From: Vreelandella halophila
GTDB taxonomy: Bacteria > Pseudomonadota > Gammaproteobacteria > Pseudomonadales > Oleiphilaceae
Direction: 5' to 3'
Length of the DNA stretch: 64,000 bases
Assembly (NCBI RefSeq): GCF_019903425.1
Contig: NZ_JACHUZ010000011.1
Location: 1 to 64,000 of the forward strand
Below the pieces are notes generated by a model. That model had not been told where the DNA came from. It ran no database searches and saw nothing but the letters and a program-made list of their open reading frames with translations. The stretch's first letter is position 1; every line of letters begins with the position of its first letter. Position numbers and translations under genes: made by a program. This document shows, one piece after another, positions 37,781-47,424 of the stretch.

Positions 37781-38272
37781 ATGAGCGGTCTCAGTCATGT
37801 GGACGAAACCGGTGCGGCCAATATGGTCGATGTCGGGGACAAAGCGGTGACCCAGCGCGAGGCGAGAGCGGGGGGGACCATCCGGATGCAGCCGGAAACA
37901 CTGGACATGATCCTGGCGGGTGAGCACCCCAAGGGAGATGTGCTGGCCACCGCGCGGATCGCCGGCATCATGGCCGCCAAGCGCACCCATGAGCTGATTC
38001 CCTTGTGCCATTCGCTGAATCTGAGCTCGGTCAAGGTCTGGCTCACGCCCCGGGAGGAGCGTGACGGCATCGACATTGAAAGCCGGTGTCGCCTCAACGC
38101 CGCCACGGGTGTAGAAATGGAGGCGCTCACAGCTGTATCCGTGGCGGCTTTGACGCTCTATGACATGTGCAAGGCAGTGGATCGTGGCATGGTCATGGAC
38201 GGTATCCGGCTCCTGGAAAAGCAAGGCGGTCAGTCCGGTCACTGGCAGGCACCTGAGCAAGGCGGGGCCTGA
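37781..38272 (+). CDS. moaC: Cyclic pyranopterin monophosphate synthase MoaC
   Basis: Second enzyme of molybdenum cofactor synthesis. Motifs are [53 protein letters not shown] and [26 protein letters not shown]. 163 residues (E. coli 161). AGGAGG at 37771-37776 sits four bases before ATG 37781, so this ATG is preferred to the one three bases earlier. No other moa gene is nearby. Confidence 0.96.
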   Translation: MSGLSHVDETGAANMVDVGDKAVTQREARAGGTIRMQPETLDMILAGEHPKGDVLATARIAGIMAAKRTHELIPLCHSLNLSSVKVWLTPREERDGIDIESRCRLNAATGVEMEALTAVSVAALTLYDMCKAVDRGMVMDGIRLLEKQGGQSGHWQAPEQGGA

Positions 38273-38337
38273 CCCCGTTCAGCGGCGCTGCGCCTTCTGT
38301 TAAACTGCCGCCTCTTTTCATGCTGTGAGGATCGCCC

Positions 38338-38961
38338 GTGGTCGTCCGATTCATCGAGAGCTGTCGCCTCCCCACGCCTTTCGGTGTGTTCGATATGCAT
38401 GGGTTCGAGGAGATCGACACCGGCCAGGAGCATGTGGTGCTCAGTCTGGGCGAGGTTTCGGACGGCAGGCCTGTGCTCGGGCGCACCCACTCCGAGTGCC
38501 TCACCGGTGACGCCCTTTACAGCATGCGCTGCGACTGCGGCTACCAGCTTGAGGAGGCCCTGCGCAGCATCGCCATCGAAGGGCGCGGAGTGCTTCTCTA
38601 TCTGCGCCAGGAAGGGCGGGGTATCGGGCTTCTGAACAAGATCCGGGCCTACCGGCTGCAGGATGAAGGTGCGGATACCGTGGAGGCGAACGAGCGCCTG
38701 GGCTTTGCGGCGGATCTGCGGGACTACAGCATGTGCCTGGACATGCTTGAGCATCTGGGCATCAAACAGCTGCGGCTGATGACCAACAACCCGGTCAAGG
38801 TGGATGCACTCAGGGATCTGGGTGTGGACGTGGTCGAGCGCGTACCACTGGAAGTGGGCCGTAACCCCCACAATGAGTCCTATCTGGACACCAAACGCTC
38901 ACGCATGGGCCACTGGTTCCATACCCATCAAGACGACGACCCGCCACCCTCCGGGGGCTGA
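38338..38961 (+). CDS. ribA: GTP cyclohydrolase II
   Basis: First step of riboflavin synthesis: opens GTP to the diaminopyrimidine product, formate and pyrophosphate. Zinc cysteines C54, C65 and C67 lie in [20 protein letters not shown] at the canonical positions. [20 protein letters not shown] and [12 protein letters not shown] are family motifs. 207 residues, a stand-alone RibA without the RibB domain. The start is GTG 38338 with GAGG upstream. It converges with dxs, four bases apart. Confidence 0.97.
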   Translation: MVVRFIESCRLPTPFGVFDMHGFEEIDTGQEHVVLSLGEVSDGRPVLGRTHSECLTGDALYSMRCDCGYQLEEALRSIAIEGRGVLLYLRQEGRGIGLLNKIRAYRLQDEGADTVEANERLGFAADLRDYSMCLDMLEHLGIKQLRLMTNNPVKVDALRDLGVDVVERVPLEVGRNPHNESYLDTKRSRMGHWFHTHQDDDPPPSGG

Positions 38962-38965
38962 CGGG

Positions 38966-40891
38966 TCAGGTCTGGGCGACGGCGAGGCCGCTGTCGCTGC
39001 CCCCGGAAAGACGTTTGCTGATGGCGCTGTGGATGCTCTGCGCATCCAGCCCGGCATCCGCGAGCTGTTCTGCGGGCTTGCCGTGGTCGATGAAGCGGTC
39101 GGGCAGGCCCAGCTGCAGAAGATCCACGCCAACCCCGGCGGCATGCAGGTGTTCCGACACGCCACTGCCGGCACCACCGGCCACCATATTCTCCTCGATG
39201 GTCACCAGCAGGTCATGGCTGGCCGCCAGTTTCTCCACCAGTGCCGTGTCCAGCGGTTTCACGAAGCGCATGTCCGCCACGCTGGCATCCAGTGATTCAG
39301 CAACTTCAAGTGCAGGCGTAACCATGGCCCCGAAGGCCAGTATCGCCACCCGCTTGCCCTCGCGGCGCATCACGCCCCGACCGAGCGGCAATGCCTCCAT
39401 GTGCTCATCCACGACAGCCCCGGGGCCTGTCCCTCGCGGATAGCGCACCGCGGCGGGCCCTTCATGGCACCAGCCGGTATAGAGCATGTGCCGGGTCTCG
39501 TTTTCGTCCGAGGGCGCCATGACCACCATGTTGGGCACGCAGCGCAGATAGGTCAGATCGAAGGCCCCGGCGTGGGTTGGGCCGTCTTCGCCCACCTGGC
39601 CGGCACGGTCCAGTGCGAAGAGCACATCCAGGTTCTGCAGGGCCACATCGTGGATCAGCTGGTCGTAGGCCCGCTGCAGGAAGGTGGAGTAGATGGCCAC
39701 CACCGGCTTGGCGCCGTCACAGGCCATGCCGGCCGCCAGGGTGACCGCGTGCTGCTCGGCGATGGCGACATCGAAGTAGCGCTCCGGGAAGCGCTCGGAG
39801 AAGGCCACCAGGTCCGAGCCCTCGCGCATGGCGGGGGTGATGCCCATGACCCGGTTATCCTGTTCGGCCATGTCGCACAGCCACTGGCCGAAGATGTTGG
39901 AGTACTTGGGCTTCTTGGGCGCGTCCGCGGGCTGCACGGGTGGCGCGGGTTCGATCTTGTTGATGGCGTGGTAGCCCACCGGATCGGACTCCGCCGGGCC
40001 GAAGCCCTTGCCCTTGGTGGTGACCACGTGCAGGAACTGGGGGCCGTCGAGCTGGCTGATGGTATCCAGTGTTTCCAGCAGCAGCGGCAGGTCGTGGCCA
40101 TCGATGGGGCCGATGTAGTTGAAGCCCATCTCCTCGAACAGGGTGCCCGGGGCCAGCATGCCCTTGAAGTGTTCCTCGGTGCGGCGTACCAGGGCCTTGA
40201 GCCCCGGGGTGTTGGCCAGCGCACGCTTGCTGCTGTCGCGCACCTGATTGTAGGTCCGGCTTGCCAGAAGGCGCCCGAAGTAGTTGGAAAGCCCGCCCAC
40301 GTTGTGGGAGATGGACATCTCGTTGTCGTTCAGTACCACCAGCAGGTTGGCGCGTACATCCGCGGCATGGGTCAGGGCCTCAAAGGCCATGCCCGCCGTC
40401 ATGGCGCCATCACCCATGACGGCGATGCCTTTGCGGTTGTGGCCCTGCTGGCGTGCGGCCAGCGCCATGCCCAGGGCGGCACTGATGGAGGTGCTGGAGT
40501 GGCCCACACCGAAGTGGTCGTACGGGCTTTCATCGCGGTTGGGGAACGCAGCCAGGCCGTCCTTCTTGCGGATGGTGCGCAGCTGCTCGCGGCGCCCGGT
40601 CAGGATCTTGTGGGGATAGGCCTGATGGCCGACGTCCCAGACCAGGCGGTCCCCTGGGGTTTCAAAGATGTAGTGCAGGGCCAGTGTCAGCTCCACCACG
40701 CCCAGGCCGGCACCGAAGTGCCCGCCGGACTGGCCCACGGACCATAGCAGGAAGGCCCGCAGTTCGCGCGCCAGCGGTACCAGCTGGTCACGGCTGAGTG
40801 TGCGCAGCTGCTCCGGTGTGTTGATGCGGTCCAGCAGGGGCGTCTCCGGGCGCTGCGTGGGTATGCTGTTGAAAACGGTCTTGTCCTGCAT
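38966..40891 (-). CDS. dxs: 1-deoxy-D-xylulose-5-phosphate synthase
   Basis: Thiamine-diphosphate enzyme that condenses pyruvate and glyceraldehyde 3-phosphate at the head of the MEP isoprenoid pathway. The ThDP motif is [64 protein letters not shown] and the catalytic-Glu region [17 protein letters not shown] follow. 641 residues (E. coli 620). It is third in the xseB-ispA-dxs order and has its own TATAAT upstream. Confidence 0.98.
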   Translation of the reverse strand: MQDKTVFNSIPTQRPETPLLDRINTPEQLRTLSRDQLVPLARELRAFLLWSVGQSGGHFGAGLGVVELTLALHYIFETPGDRLVWDVGHQAYPHKILTGRREQLRTIRKKDGLAAFPNRDESPYDHFGVGHSSTSISAALGMALAARQQGHNRKGIAVMGDGAMTAGMAFEALTHAADVRANLLVVLNDNEMSISHNVGGLSNYFGRLLASRTYNQVRDSSKRALANTPGLKALVRRTEEHFKGMLAPGTLFEEMGFNYIGPIDGHDLPLLLETLDTISQLDGPQFLHVVTTKGKGFGPAESDPVGYHAINKIEPAPPVQPADAPKKPKYSNIFGQWLCDMAEQDNRVMGITPAMREGSDLVAFSERFPERYFDVAIAEQHAVTLAAGMACDGAKPVVAIYSTFLQRAYDQLIHDVALQNLDVLFALDRAGQVGEDGPTHAGAFDLTYLRCVPNMVVMAPSDENETRHMLYTGWCHEGPAAVRYPRGTGPGAVVDEHMEALPLGRGVMRREGKRVAILAFGAMVTPALEVAESLDASVADMRFVKPLDTALVEKLAASHDLLVTIEENMVAGGAGSGVSEHLHAAGVGVDLLQLGLPDRFIDHGKPAEQLADAGLDAQSIHSAISKRLSGGSDSGLAVAQT

Positions 40892-40932
40892 CCGGGCCTT
40901 GCTGCCTTGGCGGTTCCTGACGGTAATCCCGC

Positions 40933-40961
40933 ATTATAGTGAAATCGGCGCGGAAGATCAG
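40933..40961 (-). promoter_or_regulatory. dxs promoter
   Basis: On the minus strand, a perfect TATAAT (40938 down to 40933) lies in the 126-base gap upstream of dxs. CTGATC (40961-40956) lies 17 bases upstream as a weak -35. It suggests that dxs can be expressed apart from ispA. Confidence 0.5.
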
Positions 40962-41017
40962 TCCCGCGTTTCCTGGCACAATAAGCCTGCGGCCGAGGCA
41001 GTGACAACAGCGTGACG

Positions 41018-41899
41018 TCAGTGGTTACGCTCGATGATAAAAGCGGCCAGTGCGGCGAGCAGGGAGGCGTCGCCGGGAATCCGCTCCAGGTGCTCCAGGG
41101 CATCACGATGGAGGTCATCCAGCCGCGCGCGGGCGCCATCCAGGCCCAGCAGGGCGGTGTAGGTGGCCTTGTCCGCGGCCGTGTCCGACCCCTGGGGCTT
41201 GCCGGTCACGGCGGAGCTGCCTTCCACATCCAGGATGTCATCCTGCACCTGGAAGGCGAGCCCGATACTGCGCCCGAAGGCACGCAGGGAGGTGATGAGC
41301 CGTTCATCGCCACCGGCGCAGTGGGCGCCGAGCACCAGCGAAGCCTCGATGAGCGCGCCGGTCTTGCGTCGATGCAGCGCCTCAAGGGCATCCATGGAGG
41401 GATGGGCGCCGGTGGCGTCCAGATCCAGTGCCTGCCCTCCCGCCATGCCCCTGTGGCCGGAGGCGGTGGACAGTTCCCGGACCATGGCCACAACTGCTTC
41501 GGCAGGCCGGTCAGTGCCGGAAAGCGTCTCGAAGGCCAGTGTCTGCAGGGCATCCCCGGTGAGGATGGCGGTGGCCTCATCAAACGCCACGTGGCAGGTG
41601 GGCTGGCCACGGCGGAGGTCGTCGTCGTCCATTGCCGGCAGGTCATCGTGCACCAGGGAATAGGCATGGATGAGTTCAACGGCTACTGCCGCGGGCAGGG
41701 CCTGCTCATCACTGCTTTCCCCGGCGCAGCGGTACGCGGCCAGCACCAGTGCGGGGCGCAGGCGTTTGCCGCCACCGAGTACCGCATGGCGCATGGCCTG
41801 GTGAAGGCGGCGGGGCTCGGTGTCCGGGTCCGGAAGGGCGCGCTCCAGGGCGTCTTCCAGACGCTCACGGGTGTCGTTGAGGAAAGCGTCGACTGTCAT
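41018..41899 (-). CDS. ispA: (2E,6E)-farnesyl diphosphate synthase
   Basis: Trans-prenyltransferase that makes C15-PP from IPP and DMAPP. The two Asp-rich motifs are DDLPAMDDDDLRRG (first, with the HAYSLVHDD lead) and FQVQDDILD (second). GGGKRLRPALVLA and HRRKTGALIEASLVLGA match. 293 residues (E. coli 299). It overlaps xseB by four bases. Chain length (FPP rather than GGPP) is inferred from context. Confidence 0.95.
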   Translation of the reverse strand: MTVDAFLNDTRERLEDALERALPDPDTEPRRLHQAMRHAVLGGGKRLRPALVLAAYRCAGESSDEQALPAAVAVELIHAYSLVHDDLPAMDDDDLRRGQPTCHVAFDEATAILTGDALQTLAFETLSGTDRPAEAVVAMVRELSTASGHRGMAGGQALDLDATGAHPSMDALEALHRRKTGALIEASLVLGAHCAGGDERLITSLRAFGRSIGLAFQVQDDILDVEGSSAVTGKPQGSDTAADKATYTALLGLDGARARLDDLHRDALEHLERIPGDASLLAALAAFIIERNH

Positions 41900-42171
41900 G
41901 CCTCGGAGCTGTCCTCCGGGAAGGGGTGTGTCTCAAGTTCGCCCTGGCTGTTCTCGATCACCTGCTCCACGCGCTGTTCCGCATCACGCAGGGACTGCTG
42001 ACATGAGCGGGTAAGCTGGACCCCGCGCTCGAACGCCTTCAGGGATTCCTCCAGCGGCATGTCGCCCTGTTCGAGCTTGCGCACCAGGGATTCCAGCTCC
42101 TGGATGCTCGCCTCGAAGCTGGCGGCGTTGCCGCTGTCACTGTTGCTGTTGTCGCTGTCACTTTCGCTCAT
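41896..42171 (-). CDS. xseB: Exodeoxyribonuclease VII small subunit
   Basis: Small coiled subunit of ExoVII. Core: SFEASIQELESLVRKLEQGDMPLEESLKAFERGVQLTRSCQQSLRDAEQRVEQV, the full family signature. 91 residues, with an unusual Ser/Asp/Asn-rich head (SESDSDNSNSDSG). ATG 42171 is chosen since the open frame farther upstream shows no family similarity. xseB-ispA-dxs is the same order as in E. coli; xseA is not in the window. Confidence 0.95.
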   Translation of the reverse strand: MSESDSDNSNSDSGNAASFEASIQELESLVRKLEQGDMPLEESLKAFERGVQLTRSCQQSLRDAEQRVEQVIENSQGELETHPFPEDSSEA

Positions 42172-42313
42172 GCATCCACTCCCGTCGCTGCCGGTGCCAC
42201 CATCGGGTGAACGGCCGGATTGTAGCATGCCCTCTGTCCCCGTCACCCAGCCTGCGGCTACTTCCATCCTCTGGTACCATGCCGGGCTTTATCGGACAAC
42301 GGAACGGAATCGG

Positions 42314-43114
42314 ATGGGCATCCTCGAAGCACTGGTTTTCTATCTGGGGCTGGGCGCCGTCGCCGGAACGCTGGCGGGCCTGTTCGGGATCGGTGGCGGG
42401 CTCATCATCGTGCCCGCGCTGGTGTTCGCTTTTGGCTGGCAGGGTGTCAGCGGCAGTGTTACGGCGCATCTGGCGGTCGGTACCTCCCTGGCGACGGTCG
42501 TATTCACGTCCCTGAGCTCCATCCGGACCCATCACGGCAAAGGCGCCGTACGCTGGGACCTGTTCCGGCCCATGGCCGCGGGTATACTGCTGGGGGCAGC
42601 GCTGGGCGCGGTCACGGCCGGACTTCTCAGCGGGGAAATCCTTCAGGGCATCATCGGTGTCTTTGTGCTGCTGGTCGCCGTTAAGATGGTGACCGGCTGG
42701 TCTCCCATGGCCTCCGACCGCCAGCCCGCGAAAGCGGAACTCGGGGGCGTGGGCGGTGGCATCGGCTGGCTTTCCGCGATTGTCGGCATCGGTGGTGGCA
42801 CACTGACGGTGCCGTACCTGACGTGGGTCGGCGTGCGCATGCAGCATGCCGTGGGCACATCGGCGGCCTGTGGCCTGCCCATTGCGGTTTCCGGGGCGCT
42901 GACCAACATGGCCGTGGGCTGGGGGCGTGAAGGGCTTCCGGCGTACAGTGTCGGGTTCGTGTTCCTGCCTGCGCTGCTGGGTATTGTATTGATGAGCGTT
43001 CCCTTTGCCCGCGTTGGGGCGCTGTTGGCACACCGGTTGGATGAGCGCTGGCTCAAGCGCCTGTTCGCGCTGCTGCTGGTGGTGATTGGTGTGCGGTTTC
43101 TGATTTCAGGTTGA
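42314..43114 (+). CDS. TauE/SafE family membrane permease
   Basis: Inner-membrane protein with about eight helices in two repeated halves. The half-repeat marks are [24 protein letters not shown] and [24 protein letters not shown], both with the glycine-rich GIGGG. 266 residues, typical. Members move sulfite, sulfoacetate or related anions outward or are uncharacterised; the substrate cannot be inferred here. ATG 42314 gives the normal N-terminus. lgt follows after seven bases. Confidence 0.9.
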   Translation: MGILEALVFYLGLGAVAGTLAGLFGIGGGLIIVPALVFAFGWQGVSGSVTAHLAVGTSLATVVFTSLSSIRTHHGKGAVRWDLFRPMAAGILLGAALGAVTAGLLSGEILQGIIGVFVLLVAVKMVTGWSPMASDRQPAKAELGGVGGGIGWLSAIVGIGGGTLTVPYLTWVGVRMQHAVGTSAACGLPIAVSGALTNMAVGWGREGLPAYSVGFVFLPALLGIVLMSVPFARVGALLAHRLDERWLKRLFALLLVVIGVRFLISG

Positions 43115-43121
43115 AGGTCTC

Positions 43122-43919
43122 ATGCTGGTACATCCGCAATTCGATCCGGTCGCTGTTTCCCTGGGTCCTCTGGACATCCACTGGTACGGGCTGACCTATC
43201 TGGTCGCCTTTGTCGGGGGCTGGGCACTGGCGCGGCTGCGCACCAGCCGCCCGGATTCGCCGGTCAACGCCGAACAGCTGGGGGATCTGCTTTTCTATAT
43301 GGCGCTGGGCGTGATCCTGGGTGGGCGCTTCGGCTATGTGCTTTTCTATCACTTTGAACGCTTTTTCGCGGAACCGCTCTGGCTTATCCAGATCTGGGAA
43401 GGGGGCATGTCCTTCCACGGGGGGCTCATCGGTGTTCTGGCCGCCATGCTGGTGTTCGCCCGGCGCATCGGCACCGGTTTCTTCAACATCGCGGATTTCA
43501 TCGCGCCGGTGATTCCCGTGGGCCTGGCCCTTGGGCGGCTGGGCAATTTCATCAACGGTGAACTCTGGGGGCGCCCCACGTCGCCGGAACTGCCTTGGGC
43601 GATGGTCTTTCCCCAGGCCGGGGATGCCCTGCCGCGCCATCCCTCGCAGCTCTACCAGTTCGCGCTCGAGGGCGTGCTGCTGTTCGTGGTGCTCTGGTGG
43701 TTCTCCGCCAGACCCCGCCCGCGAATGGCGGTCTCCGGGCTCTTCCTGGCCGGTTACGGGGTTCTGCGTTCCGTGGCCGAGTTCTACCGCGAGCCCGACG
43801 CTCACCTTGGTTTTGTGCTGCTGGACTGGATGACCATGGGGCAGGTCCTGTCCGCGCCCATGATCGTGGCCGGCGCCATACTGCTGTTTCTGGCCTATCG
43901 ACAGGGGAGGCCCGCCTGA
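43122..43919 (+). CDS. lgt: Phosphatidylglycerol:prolipoprotein diacylglyceryl transferase
   Basis: Integral membrane enzyme that diacylates the lipobox Cys of prolipoproteins (such as LpoA and RlpA here). Signatures are [33 protein letters not shown], and [16 protein letters not shown]. 265 residues (E. coli 291). It is directly followed by thyA with no gap, the same order as in E. coli. Confidence 0.97.
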   Translation: MLVHPQFDPVAVSLGPLDIHWYGLTYLVAFVGGWALARLRTSRPDSPVNAEQLGDLLFYMALGVILGGRFGYVLFYHFERFFAEPLWLIQIWEGGMSFHGGLIGVLAAMLVFARRIGTGFFNIADFIAPVIPVGLALGRLGNFINGELWGRPTSPELPWAMVFPQAGDALPRHPSQLYQFALEGVLLFVVLWWFSARPRPRMAVSGLFLAGYGVLRSVAEFYREPDAHLGFVLLDWMTMGQVLSAPMIVAGAILLFLAYRQGRPA

Positions 43920-44759
43920 ATGGAGTCCTATCTGGCGCTGATGCGCGATGTGATTGATAACGGCGTTGACCGGGGCGACCGTACCGGTGTTGGTACCCGT
44001 TCGGTGTTTGGGCGCCAGCTGCGCTTTGACCTGGGCCAGGGCTTTCCGCTGCTGACCACCAAGAAGGTCCATGTGCGCAGCATCATCCATGAGCTCCTGT
44101 GGTTCCTTCGTGGATCAACCGACAACCGGGAACTGCAACAGCACAATGTCTCCATCTGGAATGAATGGGCCACCGACGACGGGGACCTGGGGCCGATCTA
44201 CGGCAAGCAATGGCGCAGCTGGCAGTGCCCGGATGGCAGTACGGTGGACCAGATCAGTGAGGTTCTGGACGGCATCTGCAGCCGGCCCGAGTCCCGGCGG
44301 CTGGTGGTGACGGCGTGGAACCCGGCGGAGCTGCCGGATGAGTCCATGGGTCCCCAGGAGAACGTGCACGCGGGTTGCATGGCACTGGCGCCCTGTCACT
44401 GCCTGTTCCAGTTCTTTGTCGCGGACGGGCGGCTTTCCTGTCAGCTCTATCAGCGGAGCGCCGATCTGTTCCTGGGGGTACCGTTCAACATCGCCTCCTA
44501 CAGCCTGCTCACCTGCATGATGGCGCAGCAGGCGGGGCTGGAGCCCGGTGATTTCGTGCATACCTTCGGGGACGTGCATCTCTATCAGAACCATCTGACG
44601 GAGGACATTGTCTACGAGCAGTTGCGCCGCACACCGGGGGCGCTGCCGGTGCTGGAGCTGCAGCGTCGTCCGCCCAGCCTGTTCGAATACAGGGAGGTGG
44701 ATTTCCGGATCTCCGGTTATGATCCGTATCCGGTGATCCGCGCGCCCATCGCCATCTGA
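43920..44759 (+). CDS. thyA: Thymidylate synthase
   Basis: Methylates dUMP using methylene-THF. Catalytic Cys159 lies in [49 protein letters not shown] and FHLYQNH-type DVHLYQNH motifs are intact. 279 residues against 264 in E. coli; the extra ~13-15 residues are an insert ([14 protein letters not shown]) just before the active site, known in longer ThyA forms. Coupled to lgt and followed by folA, which regenerates THF from its product DHF. Confidence 0.97.
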   Translation: MESYLALMRDVIDNGVDRGDRTGVGTRSVFGRQLRFDLGQGFPLLTTKKVHVRSIIHELLWFLRGSTDNRELQQHNVSIWNEWATDDGDLGPIYGKQWRSWQCPDGSTVDQISEVLDGICSRPESRRLVVTAWNPAELPDESMGPQENVHAGCMALAPCHCLFQFFVADGRLSCQLYQRSADLFLGVPFNIASYSLLTCMMAQQAGLEPGDFVHTFGDVHLYQNHLTEDIVYEQLRRTPGALPVLELQRRPPSLFEYREVDFRISGYDPYPVIRAPIAI

Positions 44760-44767
44760 GGTCTTTC

Positions 44768-45280
44768 ATGCGTATAGCACTGATCGTGGCCATGGCCCGC
44801 AACCGGGTGATTGGCCGGAATAACCGACTTCCCTGGTATCTCCCGGAGGAGCTGCAGTATTTCAAGCGGGCCACCATGGGTAAGTCCATCATCATGGGGC
44901 GCCGCACCCACGGATCCATCGGGCGACCGCTGCCCGGTCGCAGCAACATCGTGGTAACAAGGGATCCCGCCTGGTCCGCGGAAGGGGTATCGGTTGTGCA
45001 TTCCCTGGAGGAGGCCTTCGAGCAGGCGGAGCGTCAGGCTCTGATTGACGGTACCGAAGAGTGCGTGGTGATCGGGGGGGCTCAGCTCTACGCCGAGGCG
45101 CTGCCGGAAGCGGACCGGCTCTACATGACGGAGGTTCACGCGGAAGTGGAGGGCGATACTTTCTTTCCGGAAGTGGATCTCAGCCTCTGGGAGGAGGTGT
45201 CGCGCGTGGATCATGCCGGTGGCGAGGAAGCCAACCGCTACCCTTACAGCATTGTTGTCTATGACCGGGGAGAGGTCTGA
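44768..45280 (+). CDS. folA: Dihydrofolate reductase
   Basis: NADPH-dependent reduction of dihydrofolate to tetrahydrofolate. Motifs are IALIVAMARNRVIGRNNRLPWYLPEELQYFKRATMGK, IIMGRRTHGSIGRPLPGRSNIVVTRD and VVIGGAQLYAEALPEADRLYMTEVHAEVEGDTFFPE. 170 residues (E. coli 159). It forms a metabolic pair with thyA, eight bases upstream. Confidence 0.97.
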   Translation: MRIALIVAMARNRVIGRNNRLPWYLPEELQYFKRATMGKSIIMGRRTHGSIGRPLPGRSNIVVTRDPAWSAEGVSVVHSLEEAFEQAERQALIDGTEECVVIGGAQLYAEALPEADRLYMTEVHAEVEGDTFFPEVDLSLWEEVSRVDHAGGEEANRYPYSIVVYDRGEV

Positions 45281-46069
45281 ATGAGTGATTTTGACAGCCT
45301 GATGCATGCTGCCCGGGAGGGGCGGGCCGATCTGACGCCGGACTGGAGCCAGGGGCGGGCCACTTTTGGCGGGCTTCTGGCGGCCATGGCCCATGAGGCC
45401 ATGCGGGGACAACTGGTGGATGAGCGGCCAATGCGCTCGCTGGCGGTTTCCTTCGTGGGGCCGGCGGCGCCGGACCAGCCTGTTGATGTGAGTGCGGAGA
45501 TCCTGCGCCAGGGCAAGGCGGTGACCCAGGTGGAGAGTCGTATCCACCAGGGTGGTGACACCGTGATGGTGGCCATGGGCAGCTTCGGTTCCGGCCGCGA
45601 TTCCGTGGTCTCGGTTGATCAGGAGGCAGCCCCGGAAGCGCCGGATGCCGGTTCCGCGCAGCCGATGCCGCAGATCGAGGGCGTAACCCCGGACTTCATG
45701 CGCCACTACGATCTGCGGTTCTGTCTCGGCGGGTTTCCGCTCAGTGGCTCAAGCGACCGCACCATGGGAGGTTGGATGCGCTTCCACGAGGCGCCGCAGG
45801 CCATCACCCACTCGCATCTGGTGGCTCTGGTAGATACCTGGCCCCCGGCGGTGCTGCCGCACCTCAGCCAGCCCGCGCCTGCCAGCACCCTGAGCTGGAC
45901 CATGGAACTGGTGCACCCCATGCCCTCCATTGGTCCCTCAGACTGGCTGCTCTATCGTGCCACCATTGATCAGGCCAGGGACGGCTATGGCCTTACCCGG
46001 GCTGGGATCTGGACCGCCGAGGGCGAGCTGGTGGCTCGCAGCCAGCAGACGGTCACGGTTTTCGCCTGA
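45281..46069 (+). CDS. Acyl-CoA thioesterase family protein (TesB-like double hotdog)
   Basis: 262 residues in two hotdog-like halves. The first shows FGGLLAAMAHEAMRG and LAVSFVGPAAPDQPVDVSAEILRQGKAVTQVESRIHQ. The second shows ITHSHLVALVDTWPPAVLPHL and STLSWTMELVHPMP followed by RAGIWTAEGELVARSQQTVTVFA. This matches the thioesterase-like superfamily that hydrolyses acyl-CoA; the Asp in LVDTWPP is a likely catalytic residue. Substrate unknown. It starts at the base after the folA stop, so it is co-transcribed with thyA-folA. Confidence 0.85.
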   Translation: MSDFDSLMHAAREGRADLTPDWSQGRATFGGLLAAMAHEAMRGQLVDERPMRSLAVSFVGPAAPDQPVDVSAEILRQGKAVTQVESRIHQGGDTVMVAMGSFGSGRDSVVSVDQEAAPEAPDAGSAQPMPQIEGVTPDFMRHYDLRFCLGGFPLSGSSDRTMGGWMRFHEAPQAITHSHLVALVDTWPPAVLPHLSQPAPASTLSWTMELVHPMPSIGPSDWLLYRATIDQARDGYGLTRAGIWTAEGELVARSQQTVTVFA

Positions 46070-46070
46070 C

Positions 46071-46955
46071 ATGAAGGATCAGCGCCAGGCCATGATCCTG
46101 GGGGTGACCACGGTCCTGCTGTGGTCGACGGCGGCAACGGCCTTCAAGATCTCGTTGGAACACCTGTCGCGCACCGGTCTCATGTTCTGGGGTGTTACCT
46201 TTTCCATACTGGTGCTGGTCGTCTGGCAGGCCTGGCAGGGGCGTCTGGGTGAAACCCTGCGCCCGGGGCGGCGAGGGCTTCAGCTGTCCCTCGGATTCGG
46301 GCTCATCAATCCGATCCTCTACTACACCCTGCTGTTCGGGGCCTATGACCTGCTGCCGGCGCAGGAGGCCATGGCCATCAACTACACCTGGGCGCTCACG
46401 CTCGCCTATCTGGCGGTACCGTTTCTGGGGCACAGGCTGAAGGCGGTGGACGCCTTTGCCGGGCTGATCTGCTATAGCGGTGTCTTCATCATCGCCACGC
46501 GCGGGGATCCGCTGGCATTTGATCTCTCGAATGGGCTGGGCGTGGCGCTGGCCCTCGGGAGCACACTGGTCTGGGCGTTCTACTGGATCTTCAATACCCG
46601 TGATACGCGTGAGCCGGTTGCCGGTCTGCTGCTGAACTTCCTGGTGGCCTGGCCGCTGATCCTGGTTCTGGCCCTCTGGGATGGCTGGCATTGGCCCGCG
46701 TGGCAGGGGCTGGCCGGCGCCGCCTGGGTGGGGGCCTTTGAGATGGGGATTGCCTTTGTGCTCTGGCTGCTGGCCATGAAGAAGGCGACCAACACCTCGC
46801 GCCTGAGCAACCTGATCTTCCTGTCGCCGCCGCTGTCGCTGGGCTTCATCGCGCTCATCGTGGGCGAGCCGATTCTGGGGTCAACGGTGGTGGGGCTGGC
46901 CCTGGTCATTACCGGGCTCTACCTGCAGCAGTACGTGCACTCGCGCAGTCAGTGA
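46071..46955 (+). CDS. EamA/DMT-family transporter
   Basis: Ten-helix inner-membrane protein of the drug/metabolite superfamily, with two EamA repeats of five helices (first ~residues 5-140, second ~150-290). Typical pieces are LLWSTAATAFKISLEHLS, INYTWALTLAYLAVPFLGHRLK and the C-terminal LIVGEPILGSTVVGLALVITGLYLQ. 294 residues. Substrate cannot be told. Its 3' end overlaps the convergent unknown gene by seven bases. Confidence 0.88.
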   Translation: MKDQRQAMILGVTTVLLWSTAATAFKISLEHLSRTGLMFWGVTFSILVLVVWQAWQGRLGETLRPGRRGLQLSLGFGLINPILYYTLLFGAYDLLPAQEAMAINYTWALTLAYLAVPFLGHRLKAVDAFAGLICYSGVFIIATRGDPLAFDLSNGLGVALALGSTLVWAFYWIFNTRDTREPVAGLLLNFLVAWPLILVLALWDGWHWPAWQGLAGAAWVGAFEMGIAFVLWLLAMKKATNTSRLSNLIFLSPPLSLGFIALIVGEPILGSTVVGLALVITGLYLQQYVHSRSQ

Positions 46956-47287
46956 TCCTCGACCGGGCGGCGGTTGGAGCGCGGATCCTCCCAGTGGAGT
47001 TCGCGCGGGTCGTACCAGCCGAGCGCCTCGCGGACGCGCTGGCGTGACCGTTCCGAGAGTGTGTCCCAGATGGCTTCGAAGCGTTCCGTGGCCTCGCTGC
47101 GGACCGGGCCGCTGCGGCTCTGAAGGCGGTGGATGATGACAGGAAGGCCTAGTGCCTCGCCAAGCTGGCCGGGCACGATGCGCTCCTCGCCCAGAACCTT
47201 GCGCTTGTGGGTACGGCTGGCGAGCACATGCTGGAGCGCCTCGGCGGCGCTCAGGGCGCTTTCCTCGGAGAAACGGTTGTCAGTCAC
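46949..47287 (-). CDS. Hypothetical protein, 112 residues
   Basis: I do not recognise a family. The protein is charged and probably soluble and helical, with no signal peptide or membrane segment. An N-terminal part (SAAEALQHVLASRTHKRKVLGEERIVPGQ) precedes a central Arg/Glu-rich helix (RSEATERFEAIWDTLSERSRQRVREALGWYDP). The Trp- and Pro-rich end reads LHWEDPRSNRRPVEDH. It is likely real: a plausible promoter lies upstream, codon use matches the neighbours, and it fills the space between the DMT and PmtA-like genes with only a 7-base convergent overlap. Confidence 0.6.
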   Translation of the reverse strand: MTDNRFSEESALSAAEALQHVLASRTHKRKVLGEERIVPGQLGEALGLPVIIHRLQSRSGPVRSEATERFEAIWDTLSERSRQRVREALGWYDPRELHWEDPRSNRRPVEDH

Positions 47288-47321
47288 GATGGTATGACCC
47301 GGATTCAGAGCCGATCCAAAA

Positions 47322-47351
47322 ACTATAACGCGTCTGTAATCCAGCTGTCTC
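47322..47351 (-). promoter_or_regulatory. candidate promoter for the 112-residue hypothetical gene
   Basis: On the minus strand, TATAGT (47327 down to 47322) has GAGACA (47351-47346) 18 bases upstream. The same AT-rich spot contains TATAAC on the plus strand (47324-47329), which could serve the PmtA-like gene, so divergent promoters may overlap. Confidence 0.4.
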
Positions 47352-47424
47352 CCCCCGCGGGAGATGACGAGCGAACCCTTGATTGGTACTGTATCAACCT
47401 TCGTGAATCGAGGGAGTACAGAAA

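Noticed and set aside
39401-40747. Long plus-strand open frame opposite dxs
   Set aside because: It is a shadow of the dxs codon pattern; dxs motifs on the minus strand are unambiguous.
41012-42001. Plus-strand open frame opposite ispA and xseB
   Set aside because: It is antisense to two conserved genes and gives a low-complexity product.
47379-47397. TTGAT...ATCAA resembling an FNR/Anr box upstream of the PmtA-like gene
   Set aside because: The half-sites are nine bases apart; FNR-type sites need four.
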